A stretch of 64,000 nucleotides of DNA from Prosopocoilus inquinatus. Lineage: Eukaryota > Arthropoda > Insecta > Coleoptera > Lucanidae. Positions 11,341 through 20,759 of this stretch are shown piece by piece. The stretch covers positions 42,749,001-42,813,000 of the forward strand of contig CM069876.1 in assembly GCA_036172665.1 (NCBI GenBank). The letters are read 5' to 3'. Below the pieces are notes generated by a model. It searched no databases. It saw nothing but the letters and a program-made list of their open reading frames with translations, and had not been told where the DNA came from. Position 1 is the first letter of the stretch. Every line of letters begins with the position of its first letter. The position numbers and the translations under genes were made by a program.

Positions 11341-12111
11341 GGAAACATATGACGAGTACATGAAAAAATTCAAACTTAAAAACAATAATGCATGAACAAG
11401 TGACGATTGCGTTATATTCGAAAAACAAAGCTTAAAAACAAAATTTTGAAAAATCGAAGCGTTACTATCTTTTTTATTCAATAATAATTTTTTTATCTGT
11501 TTCTTTTGCTTATCGCTGTTTCGAGATAATACGATTTCTAATGTCAAAATGAATTTTTTCTTAAAAAATTTAGGAATTTGAAGAGTTGGCAATATTGCTT
11601 TTGATTGCCGCAAAGTGCAAGGTTAGGTTGTTTTAATATTTTTGTTTCGTGTGTTTTATTAGTTAATTGCAGAAAATATTTTACAAATTTGCCTGTATAG
11701 GTACGCCAATAAATAATTTTTATTGTTTTCTTTTTATATATAATCGTGTTTTTAACTTTAACCTCCTATTTAAATTTGCCAGATTAATTTAGGGAATTCT
11801 GGGAACTTCTGTATGCCGAAAAAGGAATTTCTGATTGAGTTAGTTGGCAACATGCATATTTCTAACTTCAAGTAAGACAAGGACTTAACCAACTTAACCT
11901 TAAAGAATTGGTTTGAATACTTAGTATTTTCATAATGAATAATGAAATAACTTACATTTTTATACACAAGCGAACTAAAGAAGCGTATTAAAAACACTCA
12001 ATTATCAAGTAAGTAAGTAACTTAACCTCAAAAACTCGAACTATTGTATATTATATTAGAGAGTATAAGTACATAATTAAAATTGTTAGGCTCATTTTCT
12101 CCATCGCCGAC
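11341..12111. other. Intergenic, upstream of SAMTOR
   Basis: No gene seen. The SAMTOR promoter should lie in the last 150 bp. I see no TATA box there; it is probably TATA-less. Confidence 0.35.
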
Positions 12112-12129
12112 ATGTTTACAAAATGGTAG
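12112..12129 (+). CDS. Upstream ORF overlapping the SAMTOR start
   Basis: ATG at 12112 opens a five-codon frame (MFTKW) whose TAG stop at 12127-12129 lies just inside the SAMTOR coding start at 12123. Such overlapping uORFs can lower or tune initiation at the main ATG. Whether the uORF is within the transcript depends on the unmapped start site. Confidence 0.4.
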   Translation: MFTKW

Positions 12130-13049
12130 ACGCGCAACAATTAACCTTATCAGAATACATTAAAAGCGTACATCGTAATCTAAGAAGAGAAACTCGGTCA
12201 TTTGGTGAAAGAGAAGCTTGGAGGAAACATTGTGAAGACCATGAGCAACTTCAAAAATACGCTGAAGCCATGCAGAAGCTGGCAACCGAATTCTGGGACT
12301 CGAACATGGAGAACGGCTCAAAAGCCATATCTCGAATCACTTGGATTTACAGTGAATGCAAAACTTATTTCAGAGAAGGACAAATTCTGTTACGCCGGCA
12401 GAAGGAATTGGAAATTGCTTTGAAAAATGACATTCCCTTAAACACCATGGACCTGCAAGACTTTGACCCTGAAGCGAAATTAAAATTGTTAGATGTAGGA
12501 AGTTGTTACAATCCTTTCGGGGGATTTCAGTGTTTTGACGTTTTTCCAATTGATCTGGCACCTGCCACCAGCACCGTGTACAAGTGTGATTTTTTAAATG
12601 TGCCAGTCACAGATTCGCATTGCAAAATTAAAGACAACAGCGTCTGTAACTTACAAGAATCATTTTTTAATGTTGTTGTATTCAGTTTATTCTTGGAATA
12701 TCTGCCGAGCCCCGACCAAAGACTTCTTAGTTGTAAGAAAGCATACACTCTGCTTAAGTCAGAAGGTTTATTACTGATTGTCACTCCGGATTCAAAACAT
12801 GTCGGTGCGAACGCAAAGTACATGAAATCATGGAGACACGTGCTAGCTAAAGAAGGGTTTTCAAGGGTGAAGTACGTGAAACTGCCTTATATTCATTGCA
12901 TGGCGTTCAGAAAGTGTTTGGACTGCAAAGTGTCGCAGAGATGGGCTCAGCTTCATGCAAACGATGTAGTATATGATAATATTTTTATTCCACAAGATTT
13001 TAACGTATCAACTGATGATTATAATTTAATAAGTAATGCAAGTAACTAG
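12123..13049 (+). CDS. Samtor: SAMTOR, S-adenosylmethionine sensor of mTORC1 (BMT2-like)
   Basis: Single-exon gene of 308 residues. SAMTOR is a methyltransferase-fold protein that binds SAM; in mammals SAM binding releases it from GATOR1-KICSTOR, so mTORC1 signalling follows methionine supply. The N-terminal ~115 residues are mostly helical and charged. The Rossmann-like domain then shows motif I LDVGSCYNPF (123-132), the acidic residue in FPIDLAPA (D144), the post-motif stretch VVFSLFLEYLPSPDQR (185-200) and LLLIVTPDS (216-224). The spacing between G126 and D144 is 18, the same as between the human SAM-binding residues G172 and D190. The protein is shorter than human SAMTOR (about 400 residues), mainly at the N-terminus. 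Stop is TAG at 13047; ATTAAA at 13083 is a possible poly(A) signal. The frame is intact, so it looks functional. Confidence 0.93.
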   Translation: MVDAQQLTLSEYIKSVHRNLRRETRSFGEREAWRKHCEDHEQLQKYAEAMQKLATEFWDSNMENGSKAISRITWIYSECKTYFREGQILLRRQKELEIALKNDIPLNTMDLQDFDPEAKLKLLDVGSCYNPFGGFQCFDVFPIDLAPATSTVYKCDFLNVPVTDSHCKIKDNSVCNLQESFFNVVVFSLFLEYLPSPDQRLLSCKKAYTLLKSEGLLLIVTPDSKHVGANAKYMKSWRHVLAKEGFSRVKYVKLPYIHCMAFRKCLDCKVSQRWAQLHANDVVYDNIFIPQDFNVSTDDYNLISNASN

Positions 13050-13485
13050 TTAGGCATGAATGAAAAAAATTGTTTTATTCAAATTAAAATAACCAATTTT
13101 GTTCCATGTGTCTTTGTGATTGGAAAATACATTTTACATTTATATTTTTGGAATATAAATGTTTGTTTAATTTCTATATAATTATCCTCTTGAAGAATGT
13201 ATTTAAAATTCAAATTCTCATAACACTTGGTTATAATGGATTAAGTGAATAGTTAATTGCACTATTTTAAGTATGATTCCATTATCCCTATTACACTTAA
13301 AGTGAAGACTTTGACTAATTAGGTGCCAATATTATAAATAATGATCATTTCTGAACTATATTTAAAATTTTCATTTTACAGTTTTCTTTATATTACCGTG
13401 TATTGTGGTACCATCTATGGAGCAGTACAGTATTGATTACTGTACGTCATAAGTTAGTAGTCGCGTTCAGGTGACTGCAGCTGAG
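13050..13485. other. SAMTOR 3' flank and intergenic DNA
   Basis: Probable 3' UTR followed by AT-rich intergenic DNA. A short palindrome built on CAGTACAGTATTGATTACTG lies near 13421. No gene seen. Confidence 0.4.
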
Positions 13486-13488
13486 TTA

Positions 13489-13632
13489 AGCTAGGTTCAT
13501 TGCTAAGCGTTTTGCGTTGGCGCGATTCTATTGGTCTAATTTAAAAATACATAATTTGTTCAATTCAACGAACCAATCAAATAGCTATCCCGTAATGAAG
13601 CGATGAAAAATCGCCTTGCAATGAATCCAGCT
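13489..13632. mobile_element. PIF/Harbinger-like MITE
   Basis: 144 bp with terminal inverted repeats AGCTAGGTTCATTGC and AGCTGGATTCATTGC (read inward), flanked by a TTA target duplication (13486-13488 and 13633-13635). The interior has a second inverted pair, ATTGGT and ACCAAT. TIR plus 3-bp TWA duplication is the Harbinger pattern. No coding capacity. Confidence 0.7.
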
Positions 13633-13782
13633 TTACTCTTACTGGTAGAGATGGGCCAGGGAATGAACCCGGTGCATTGAAAGCACCCACATGGGTGCAT
13701 TCAGCAGGGTGCATACATGAAAGTACCTGGTGCGTTCAAAAATTTAAATTTCCCGCGCAATCGAACGAGAAATAACCTGAAC

Positions 13783-14977
13783 CAGTGGCGTAGCTAGAAG
13801 TCGCAAAATTTCTGTCAGCGCCTTTCAATTATTTATTATTAACAAAGTAAATTTAAAAAATATCATTTCACTATTTCATTAGAACTTTCAAAAATAAAAC
13901 TGCTTTATTGTTTCTGGATTTTTGTATTTCTGAAAGTGACAAGAGTTTTCAAAATTTTAGGTTAAAAAAGTTCCTGAAAACCAGCGCTAAGTATTTATTT
14001 CTCATTTATTTTTTTGAAGAAATTTGTTTCTAGCTTTTACTTCTTGTGTTCTAACATTCCTGTTCTACTTAGTTTGCTTTTCGTAACATTATTTCTTGAA
14101 TATTTTAAGATACCCACGAGTTACGTATGGTAACAGATGGCGCTACATATGCTAATAAATTCCTTCGCCTTGCGTTTAAATTTTATTTATTTGAAGTTTT
14201 TAGTTGCTTTGAATTTGTTTTCATAAATGTTTATTGTTTATTAGAAAAGCTCCCGACAAGCAGAAGTATGTATCCTTCAACTGTTTCTCAAATGCCTTCT
14301 TCAAGAAGAAATTTGTTTTCAACTATTTTGAAATTGTTTCCCGAAAATTAAAAGGAACAAAATTAATTGCGGTCACGGAGTAACAGATGGCGCTACTTTT
14401 ATTTGAAACTTCCGATGTTCTAGCCGTTGCTGTTCAACTTTATTCAACATTATTCATTTATTCATACAGGTTTCTGTTCTACTTTATTTGTTCAAACTTG
14501 AATTTTTTGCGTAGTTATTTTTTGAATTTTTCTTAGCGTTTTCCAATTGCTTCTTCACACATTTCCAATTGCTTCCTCGCAAATAAAGAGAACGCAGTTA
14601 CGATCTAGAGTAAGAGATGGCGCCACAAATGATAACGCATTCTTTTCCGGTTTTCAGTTTTGAATTTTAATTTTAATCCTCCCAGTTTTAATTTAATGTC
14701 GATTTAGTTTATTTCTTTTTTTCTTTTCTTACTTATTTCAGGGGTAGATCGAGAATATAGTAAATATACGCTTATTAGAAATCTCTGAAGTCTATCTCTG
14801 GGAAATAAGTTTTCACTTTCCTGCGTCTGTGAATTTTTTTAAAAATCAAGAAAAAGTCTATAAATATGCTTGCAAAAAACAATTTTGATTTCTTACTGTA
14901 GGCTTCGAACAGGCGCCTATGGCGTCTTGGCGGCGGGTTGCTTTGCAGTCTCTGCAACCAATGTAGCTACGCCACTG
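13783..14977. mobile_element. Non-autonomous hAT element, 1.2 kb
   Basis: Ends are CAGTGGCGTAGCTAG and its inverse GTAGCTACGCCACTG. The flanking 8-mers are ACCTGAAC (13775-13782) and TCCTGAAC (14978-14985), 7 of 8 matching, as expected for an old hAT target duplication. No transposase frame is present. The interior is a ~240-bp tandem repeat, annotated separately. Half-copies of the terminus occur alone near 26440 and 45348. Confidence 0.75.
13980..14700. repeat. ~240-bp tandem units with AGATGGCGCYAC core inside the hAT element
   Basis: Cores TAACAGATGGCGCTAC at 14131 and 14381 and TAAGAGATGGCGCCAC at 14611 (spacings 250 and 230). Each is followed by TTTTGAA and CTTCTTC-type sequence. The core is the reverse complement of the core repeated at 56.4-59.8 kb. 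Confidence 0.7.
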
Positions 14978-14985
14978 TCCTGAAC

Positions 14986-15451
14986 CAATCAATTAGACGA
15001 CAAGGTGTTTGCTTTTGAACGGAAACGTTTAATACGTTCGAAAGGCTGTAATTAGCGCTAAATATCGGCCTAATTAAAAACGTATTGTGATACTTTGTGG
15101 GGCCCGGCCCCAGCAACGACGGCTCGCCGCTTCTCCGCACGTAAACAGGATTTTAAAAAACTGGTTTCGAAAATGGTATGCGTGCGAGGTGTAAGTATGT
15201 TTTAACTTGGTTGCGGATTCCTTAATGTTCCGAGGTGAAATTAATTCGTTTCTTCTCCGCTTTACTGTTACACTGCTGCTTCGATCTCGATCAGAGTAGA
15301 TCAGAGAAGCTTAAAACAGTTAAAAATAATCGAGAATTTAAATTGGAACGTAAACTTACAAGGCGCAGAAGAAATTAAAAGAACAAATCAAAACTAAATT
15401 AATTAATTTCATCGCAAAACTAAATTTGAATGTGGAGGAAGAAAAAGTGAA
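14986..15451. other. Intergenic, small GC-rich patch
   Basis: No gene seen. Around 15100-15140 lies GTGGGGCCCGGCCCCAGC, a GC-rich palindromic patch unusual for this window. Confidence 0.35.
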
Positions 15452-15523
15452 GGGCTCAACCGGGATTTGAACCCGGGACCTCTCGCACCCTAAGCGAAAA
15501 TCATACCCCTAGACCATTGAGCC
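15452..15523 (-). tRNA. tRNA-Pro (AGG)
   Basis: 72-nt cloverleaf on the minus strand. The acceptor stem is GGCTCAA with TTGAGCC plus discriminator C. The T arm reads GGGTTCAAATCCC and also serves as the B box. The anticodon loop TTAGGGT gives anticodon AGG (read as IGG). A run of five T follows the 3' end as Pol III terminator. One change weakens the anticodon stem: T-G wobble at 27-43, where the paralogue has C-G. CCA is not encoded, as usual in eukaryotes. It should be functional. Confidence 0.95.
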
Positions 15524-15594
15524 ACGTTGCCTGAACTCTTTTTTTTATGATCAGCCAAAAATATACGAGGGAAGGTCGAAAATTAAGCGATTAA

Positions 15595-15822
15595 TGCCCG
15601 GTTGCACCAATATTTTAAGTAAAACCAAAGTTTAAGTCATGTTTAGAACATGACATTTATGCATAGTGAGAATAATGTCAATCACATTCTGACTGACACT
15701 TAAACTTCATTTAGGTATCATATTAGAATGTGTCTGACATTTTGTTGAACTTAACATAAAATGTCATGTTCGAAACACGACTTAAATTTAAGCTCTGCTT
15801 AAAACATTGGTGCAACCGGCCA
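15595..15822. mobile_element. PIF/Harbinger-like MITE, 228 bp
   Basis: Terminal inverted repeats TGCCCGGTTGCACC and TGGCCGGTTGCACC, flanked by TAA on both sides (15592-15594, 15823-15825). Inner inverted pairs (for example TGTCATGTTC against GAACATGACA) give a long imperfect hairpin. It lies 72 bp from the tRNA-Pro(AGG) gene. Confidence 0.75.
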
Positions 15823-15825
15823 TAA

Positions 15826-16456
15826 GAAACAAATATTAGTTGCTAAGGAATACGTCATTTTTGCGTTCGAAATGTAAAGCAAATCATTTTTCCGCTTCAA
15901 CTTTTTTATTTGAGACGTCCGGGCCGACTTGATGGTATTATTCGAAACAGGATTTCTTTCCATGCCGGCATAGCCCCCTGACGAAAATCAACTGCGCAGC
16001 ACTACGACCTTTCGTTACCTACTGCGCAGCCCTTTTGTATATTTTTCGCTGCTGAAGGTAAACGGTGATTTTGTGGGGGTGGACGCACCCCTTAGGCGCC
16101 CCTGCAAATTCCTGCAAGGACGCGTCTAAATCCGACTGCAAATACAGGAGTAATTAACAATTATTTATTGAGTGTGACGTCACAGCTAGCGTATGACGTC
16201 ACGAGAGCAAGTTCGAAACTTAAAGCAGTTAATTACTGTAGAATTTATTTTTGCATTTTTGAAATAATTTACTTAATTAAATTTATTCTACGTCGTCGTT
16301 GTGTGACATTAGCTGAAGATTAATAATTCTAAAAATGAAGATCAAACACCCTGTATTTCTGAAACGGATTGCTCTAGCACAAAACTATTCGAATTTTTCG
16401 CTTAATTTGAACCGCTTGTCACGTAAGTGGATTGGTAAAATTACCTCCCGGGTCAT
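15826..16456. other. Intergenic with two CRE sites
   Basis: No gene seen. CTGCGCAGC occurs twice near 15990-16030. Two perfect TGACGTCA palindromes are annotated separately. Confidence 0.35.
16175..16201. promoter_or_regulatory. Pair of TGACGTCA (CRE) palindromes
   Basis: TGACGTCA at 16175-16182 and 16194-16201, 19 bp apart. TGACGTCA is the CREB/ATF full site. A related GACGTTACGTCACGTC lies near 16617. Binding is not shown by sequence alone. Confidence 0.35.
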
Positions 16457-16694
16457 CCTGTATATATTTTTTCAATAGTCACCGAGTAATATACGGGGGA
16501 TGGTCAGCAATTAATTGATTTAATTTGTTAGAATATAAGAGAGAGAAATGATAATTTGTTATTTCTTCAATTTATTATTAACTTTTTAACTTAATAAAAG
16601 AATTTATTGGAATGGTGACGTTACGTCACGTCAAACCTATATATTTTTCACATTAACATATGAGGGATGGTCAGCAATTAATTGACTTAATTTG
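16457..16694. repeat. Direct repeat near tRNA-Pro(UGG)
   Basis: GGGATGGTCAGCAATTAATT occurs at about 16497 and 16664, each preceded by a CCTATATATTTTTCAC-like phrase and followed by GAYTTAATTTG. A weaker copy with GAGGGAAGGTCG lies at 15567, before the other tRNA's flank. Confidence 0.65.
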
Positions 16695-16806
16695 ATAGTT
16701 CTTGGATTTGTTCGTATTTTCATTTTTGTTATAAAAGAATTTTCTTGTAATATTTTTCGAGAGGGTGATGAATGATGTAATAATAATGGTGGTTGTAATA
16801 AAAAGA

Positions 16807-16878
16807 GGGCTCAACCGGGATTTGAACCCGGGACCTCTCGCACCCAAAGCGAGAATCATACCCCTAGACCATTGAGCC
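16807..16878 (-). tRNA. tRNA-Pro (UGG)
   Basis: 72-nt cloverleaf, identical to the gene at 15452-15523 except for two positions. One is the wobble base of the anticodon (T instead of A, giving TGG). The other is C instead of T in the anticodon stem, restoring the C-G pair. It has the same acceptor stem GGCTCAA, A-box region and GGGTTCAAATCCC T arm. A run of five T follows as terminator. An open frame across it on the same strand is only the tRNA read as protein. Confidence 0.95.
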
Positions 16879-17158
16879 ACACACGATTAAAAAACTTGAT
16901 ACTGGGATGTCAGCAATAAAAGTATCAAAAATATTCATATTTTGATAAGAATAAAGATTAAGAAAAATAAATAAATAAAGCGTCATTTGGATTATCACTA
17001 TCTACAAAATTTAAATATGGCCAGAATAGAAAAATTAGGTTCTTATTATTTTGTAATTAATCTTAGAGTATGGTTCGTTTCTAAATAATTTCAATGGTTT
17101 TGGGTTCTATTTATAATACTAAATTAAATGAAAGCACGGTCAGGATTAAATGTAATGT
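16879..17158. other. Intergenic, nothing recognised
   Basis: AT-rich, no gene or element ends seen. Confidence 0.3.
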
Positions 17159-17397
17159 CTAGAGATCGGAATCACATATTTGGATGTCATTACGTGAGCG
17201 GCGCACGTCATTCATGTCTTTATGATGCACTATAAAGAGCTGGCGTAAACTAATTTGGATGTTCGCCGAATGATTTCGAAAAAGATTAGACAACGAAATC
17301 GCATTAAAAATAAATTTATCTTTTTGTCTTTTTTTTTCTTAAACAAGCCGTTCGTTCTGTTATTAATGACGTCAAAATATGTGATCCCGATCTTTAG
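17159..17397. mobile_element. TIR element, 239 bp
   Basis: Ends CTAGAGATCGGAATCACATA and, inverted, CTAAAGATCGGGATCACATA. The inverted match extends about 33 bp (TTTGGATGTCATTA against TTTTGACGTCATTA). The outside sequences TAATGT and TAATAC may be a decayed target duplication, so the superfamily is open. Confidence 0.6.
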
Positions 17398-17410
17398 TAA
17401 TACCTCTACA

Positions 17411-17536
17411 ACACGTGGCCTTGGCTAGTACGATCACTATAACATATAAGCATCAATACGTGGCCTTAACCACTGCGTTCACTATAACCTGGAAGTGTCA
17501 ATAAGTGGTCTTAGACATTGCGTTCACTATAACACT
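17411..17536. repeat. 45-bp tandem repeat, three copies
   Basis: ACGTGGCCTT starts at 17413 and 17458, and a variant AAGTGGTCTT at 17503. Each unit has CACTGCGTTCACTATAAC in its second half. The third copy is cut by the TIR element beginning at 17537. Confidence 0.8.
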
Positions 17537-18012
17537 CAGGGGCGGATTTAGGCATGGTCTTTATGGGCTATAGCCCAGGGCGCCGTTCAATCAAAGGGCC
17601 ACGTCGCGCCCAAAGAATAAAAATTTATATTACCTTAGGTCCGGTCTTTTCATCTCTGAGTAACTTTAATCGTTGATTTATTCCCATAGTTATAATTGTA
17701 GAGACAATTGTTTGTACAGAAATTAATCAACGGTTAAAGTTACTCAGAGATGAAAAGACCGGCCCTTAGTAGTATTTTAAAATATCGATTTTTTCTCAAG
17801 TCTGATTATGTCTAAACGCGGGATCTTGAAATGTACCTCGGCCACGACATTGGAATCTTGAAACGCACCTCGGCTGCAGCATTAAGCACCGTACTAATTT
17901 TAACCACTAGTCAGATATAGAGTTAAAGATATAGAAAAAAACTTTGGCTGATTGGATAAGCCCTCTGACAGTGTTGGCCCAGGGCCCACACAAAGTTAAA
18001 GGTCCGCCCCTG
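17537..18012. mobile_element. hAT-like TIR element carrying the 32-bp unit
   Basis: Ends CAGGGGCGGATTTAGG and GGTCCGCCCCTG, with inner CTATAGCCCAGGGCG and GGCCCAGGGCCC. No 8-bp target duplication was found, so one edge may be truncated or mutated. Near 17823-17880 it holds about two copies of TTGGAATCTTGAAA plus ACCTCGGCCACGACA, the unit that is amplified at 20112-20279. Confidence 0.55.
17638..17765. mobile_element. Nested hairpin MITE, Harbinger-like
   Basis: 128 bp inside the hAT-like element. Arms of about 45 bp are nearly perfect inverted repeats (GGTCCGGTCTTTTCATCTCT against AGAGATGAAAAGACCGGCCC). Flanked by TTA at 17635-17637 and 17766-17768. GGTCCGGTTTTTC near 51341 may be a related end. 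Confidence 0.75.
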
Positions 18013-18063
18013 TAAGCGGCCAAGCAAAAATCGACGAGAATTCGAAGAGTGCTTGGCCGCTTA
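18013..18063. repeat. Short inverted repeat
   Basis: TAAGCGGCCAAGCA and its exact inverse TGCTTGGCCGCTTA, separated by about 23 bp. It abuts the end of the hAT-like element. Confidence 0.7.
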
Positions 18064-18125
18064 TTCATCTCTGTGATAAATTAATCCGGTCGTATTTGTA
18101 TAGAATTTTGTTTATTTTTAATATA

Positions 18126-18333
18126 CAGTGTGTCCCAAGATTGATGTTACAAGAAATACATACAATTTTGTTTATTTTTAATATACAAAAAACAATAACA
18201 AAGAATTATAAAGAAAACATGATGTCGTAAAGAGCTAGACGCGGACCAATTACTAAACCCCACAGTCCTAGAATAAAATTCAAATTTTTTTAGTCCATCA
18301 CGGTTTCTATAACATCAGTCCTGGAACACACTG
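18126..18333. mobile_element. Tc1/mariner-like MITE, 208 bp
   Basis: Inverted ends CAGTGTGTCCCAAGATTGAT and CAGTGTGTTCCAGGACTGAT with TA on both sides. The interior repeats AACAAAGAATTATAAA and AACATGATG, which also occur just outside (18353-18383), so the region was duplicated around the insertion. Confidence 0.7.
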
Positions 18334-18335
18334 TA

Positions 18336-19380
18336 TAATGCTTAAAAAAAACACAAAAACAAAGAATTATAAACAAACATGATGCAAAGTGCTTGACGCA
18401 AAGCGAGTCACCTAGACCTTCTCATGACCGAAAGAGGAAAACGCCTGCTTCCGTTTTGAAACAACTATTTTAATTACTGCAGAGAATGCCGTTTCTTCTC
18501 TTTCTAAAACTGTTTCAAATTTGCTTTCTGCGTTAGTTTGTAAGTATATTATTTTGAATACGACTTTAATTGAACGTGAATTCTTTTTGCATTCCATCGT
18601 AAATTGCAAAAGTATTCCGAGGAAGGTGACCACGTCATTCTTGCAAGCGCAAGTAATATGAAGTAATAAATGCGTAATAAACGCTTCATTCCGAGACGTA
18701 AACCTTGCAGCTTTAAACTACATGTTTGCACAGCGACTGAAGTTTACGACACAATTTTCCTCTCTTTTAATGCCCAGGCACAGTATTTTTATTGCACCAC
18801 GATGTTACCTGCATTTCCTCTTAATAAATTCCGTTCTTTTTTACTCATGTTTTGGTTTCACCAAGAGTAAAGTAAACTAATGTTTGTTATTGGCCGACTC
18901 TTTTCATGAACGTCCAAAAAATATTGTTACGAATTTGGGGTCCACAAATACTAATTGTCGACTAATTTCAAACAACTCTCGATTTACACGATAAAGTACA
19001 ATAACAATGAATTACAACAAACAATAAATAAACAACATTTCTTTTACTAAGTAGCCAAAATATTCGCATGCATCGCTTGCTAAATTTTAACTATTCAAAT
19101 AGCGCGCCCAACTTTCTTATACATACAGGGTGATTCAAAATAAGCGTCCGACCCGTCAACCACAGGCAGTATACAGAAAAACAAGACAAAAAGTCTGTAT
19201 GCATAGGGTGTCTTGATATCCATAGATTTTGAGATAAAATGCATTGAAGATACTATTTATAAATTGGTTGATGGGCACTAGTACAGCTGTATTGCGTCAC
19301 AAGAGCAATGAACTCGCGTGGAATAGAACGAAACACATTATTTTTAGTTACTTTTCGCTTGGTTTGAATAGGTAGGAACA
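18336..19380. other. Non-coding, one orphan transposon-like end
   Basis: No gene recognised. At 19126 TACAGGGTGATTCAAAATAA is a phrase typical of insect DNA-transposon ends, but I find no inverted partner. Confidence 0.35.
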
Positions 19381-19637
19381 GATTGGATTATGTTGACCTT
19401 GAAACTCATTGATTTGATTGATTTTAATCGATTTCTACTCTTAACATTTTTGTTACTTTAATTTTTCTTGTAATTTTTAATTTTTTACTTGGTTTAAATG
19501 AAGTTAGACTGAGGTCATTCGGGTTGGATCGACCATGACGTTGACTGAACTTCATTTTAATTGTTTTTTTCACATTTTCCACTTGTGTTAAATGAGGTTA
19601 AGGTTGTTTTTCTTTTGTTTGTTATTGGGCGTCTGAT
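19381..19637. repeat. Reverse-orientation AACCCAACC-type block
   Basis: GTTGACCTTGAAACTC, GAAGTTAGACTGAGG and AATGAGGTTAAGGTTG phrases with TTTTAATT spacers: the opposite strand of the array family at 29.8-31.1 kb. Confidence 0.45.
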
Positions 19638-20722
19638 CACTGACGGATTTTCGGACAGGCGCCCAGGGCCTTTTAAATCAAGGAGGCCTCAAATCTCAGG
19701 TGTCAACAAAAAAATTGTTATTTTCATTTTTCATTTAAACATTATTTAAAATAATGCATGATAGACCTGCAACACCGAAGCTATTGAGACACGGTTGCCA
19801 ACCGTCGCACATTTTGAAGTATATCCCGGAATCAAAGCCTTTGTATCGCATCCCAATTATTTTTTGCAATTGTCTACTTTCTTGAGTAATTTATTGTTAA
19901 ACGCAAATCGGAATATTTGGTGAAATCTTCCTTTATTCGTCCAGCAGCACTGAGTACGATTTAAAAAGAAATCTTTAAAATGTTTCAAAAAGTCTAGATT
20001 TTATTGTTCCGATTTTTCAAAGACAGCGACTACGAAACTTAGAGGTCGGCCTTCCATACCCGAAACATGCCGAGCTTGATTATATGATACGATACGCGGG
20101 TTATCGTGGCAATGTACCTTGACTACGACATTGGAATCTTGAAACGTACCTTGGCCACCACATTGGAATCTTGAAACGTACCTTGGCCACGACATTGGAA
20201 TCTTGAAACGTACCTTGGCCACGACATTGGAATATTGAAACGTACCTTGGCAACGACATTGGAATCTTGGAACGTACCTCAGGCACAGTATAAGCGCCAA
20301 ACTAATGGCGTTACCTGTTATTATTTTCATGGTAATGTTTGTGAGCGACGTTACCTTTCGAAGTGTAATTAATAGTATAGGATTTGACAGTTTGGAGCGC
20401 AAAACAACTTTAAATTCGTTGGAATACTCATAGAGTCTAAGAGTGCAGCCTAGAGTCGTCGACGAGTGGTACTCTATTTTAGTGGTTGGCGAGTACGTTA
20501 TTGCGTTGTAAATCTAACTTTTTTTTAATCAAAATTTTAAAAAAAACATGAGTTTTTGAACATGTCCCGAGATTTTCCAAGAACGATGTTCCGATTTACG
20601 AATCTTAAACGTTGGCAGCCCTAAATCTGTAGTAATCTGTAATGATACCGAAAATATTTAGAGGGGGGGGGGCTTAAAATTGAATTGGGCCTGGAGCATC
20701 TCAACTGCCGAATCCGCCAATG
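19638..20722. mobile_element. TIR element with internal 32-bp array
   Basis: Outer ends CACTGACGGATTTTCGG and, inverted, CATTGGCGGATTCGG. Inner GCCCAGGGCC and GGGCCTGGAG parallel the ends of the element at 17537-18012. No convincing target duplication. No transposase. It is related to that element through both the ends and the 32-bp unit. Confidence 0.5.
20112..20279. repeat. 32-bp tandem repeat, about five copies
   Basis: GTACC marks units at 20114, 20146, 20178, 20210, 20242 and 20274, exactly 32 bp apart. The unit is GTACCTTGGCCACGACATTG plus GAATCTTGAAAC. Since 32 is not a multiple of three, each unit is read in a different frame, so the minus-strand frame across it is not a gene. There are no spacers between units. 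Confidence 0.95.
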
Positions 20723-20759
20723 CGTTTTAAGCTTAATAATAATAATTAGATAATTAATA

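Noticed and set aside
13665..13780. hAT-type end TAGAGATGGGC
   Set aside because: Only one end is visible; no partner or 8-bp duplication was found.
16671..16880. 69-codon minus-strand frame beginning MAQWSRGMI
   Set aside because: It is the tRNA-Pro(UGG) gene read as protein, a common artefact.
19126..19150. Left end of another TIR element (TACAGGGTGATTCAAAATAA)
   Set aside because: No inverted partner or target duplication was found nearby, so no element is claimed.
20112..20279. CRISPR-like ladder of 32-bp repeats
   Set aside because: The copies abut with no spacers, the genome is eukaryotic, and the repeat lies inside a TIR element.
20001..20402. 133-codon minus-strand frame with repeated peptides
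   Set aside because: It crosses the 32-bp array. The unit is not a multiple of three, so the peptides are one repeat read in three frames.
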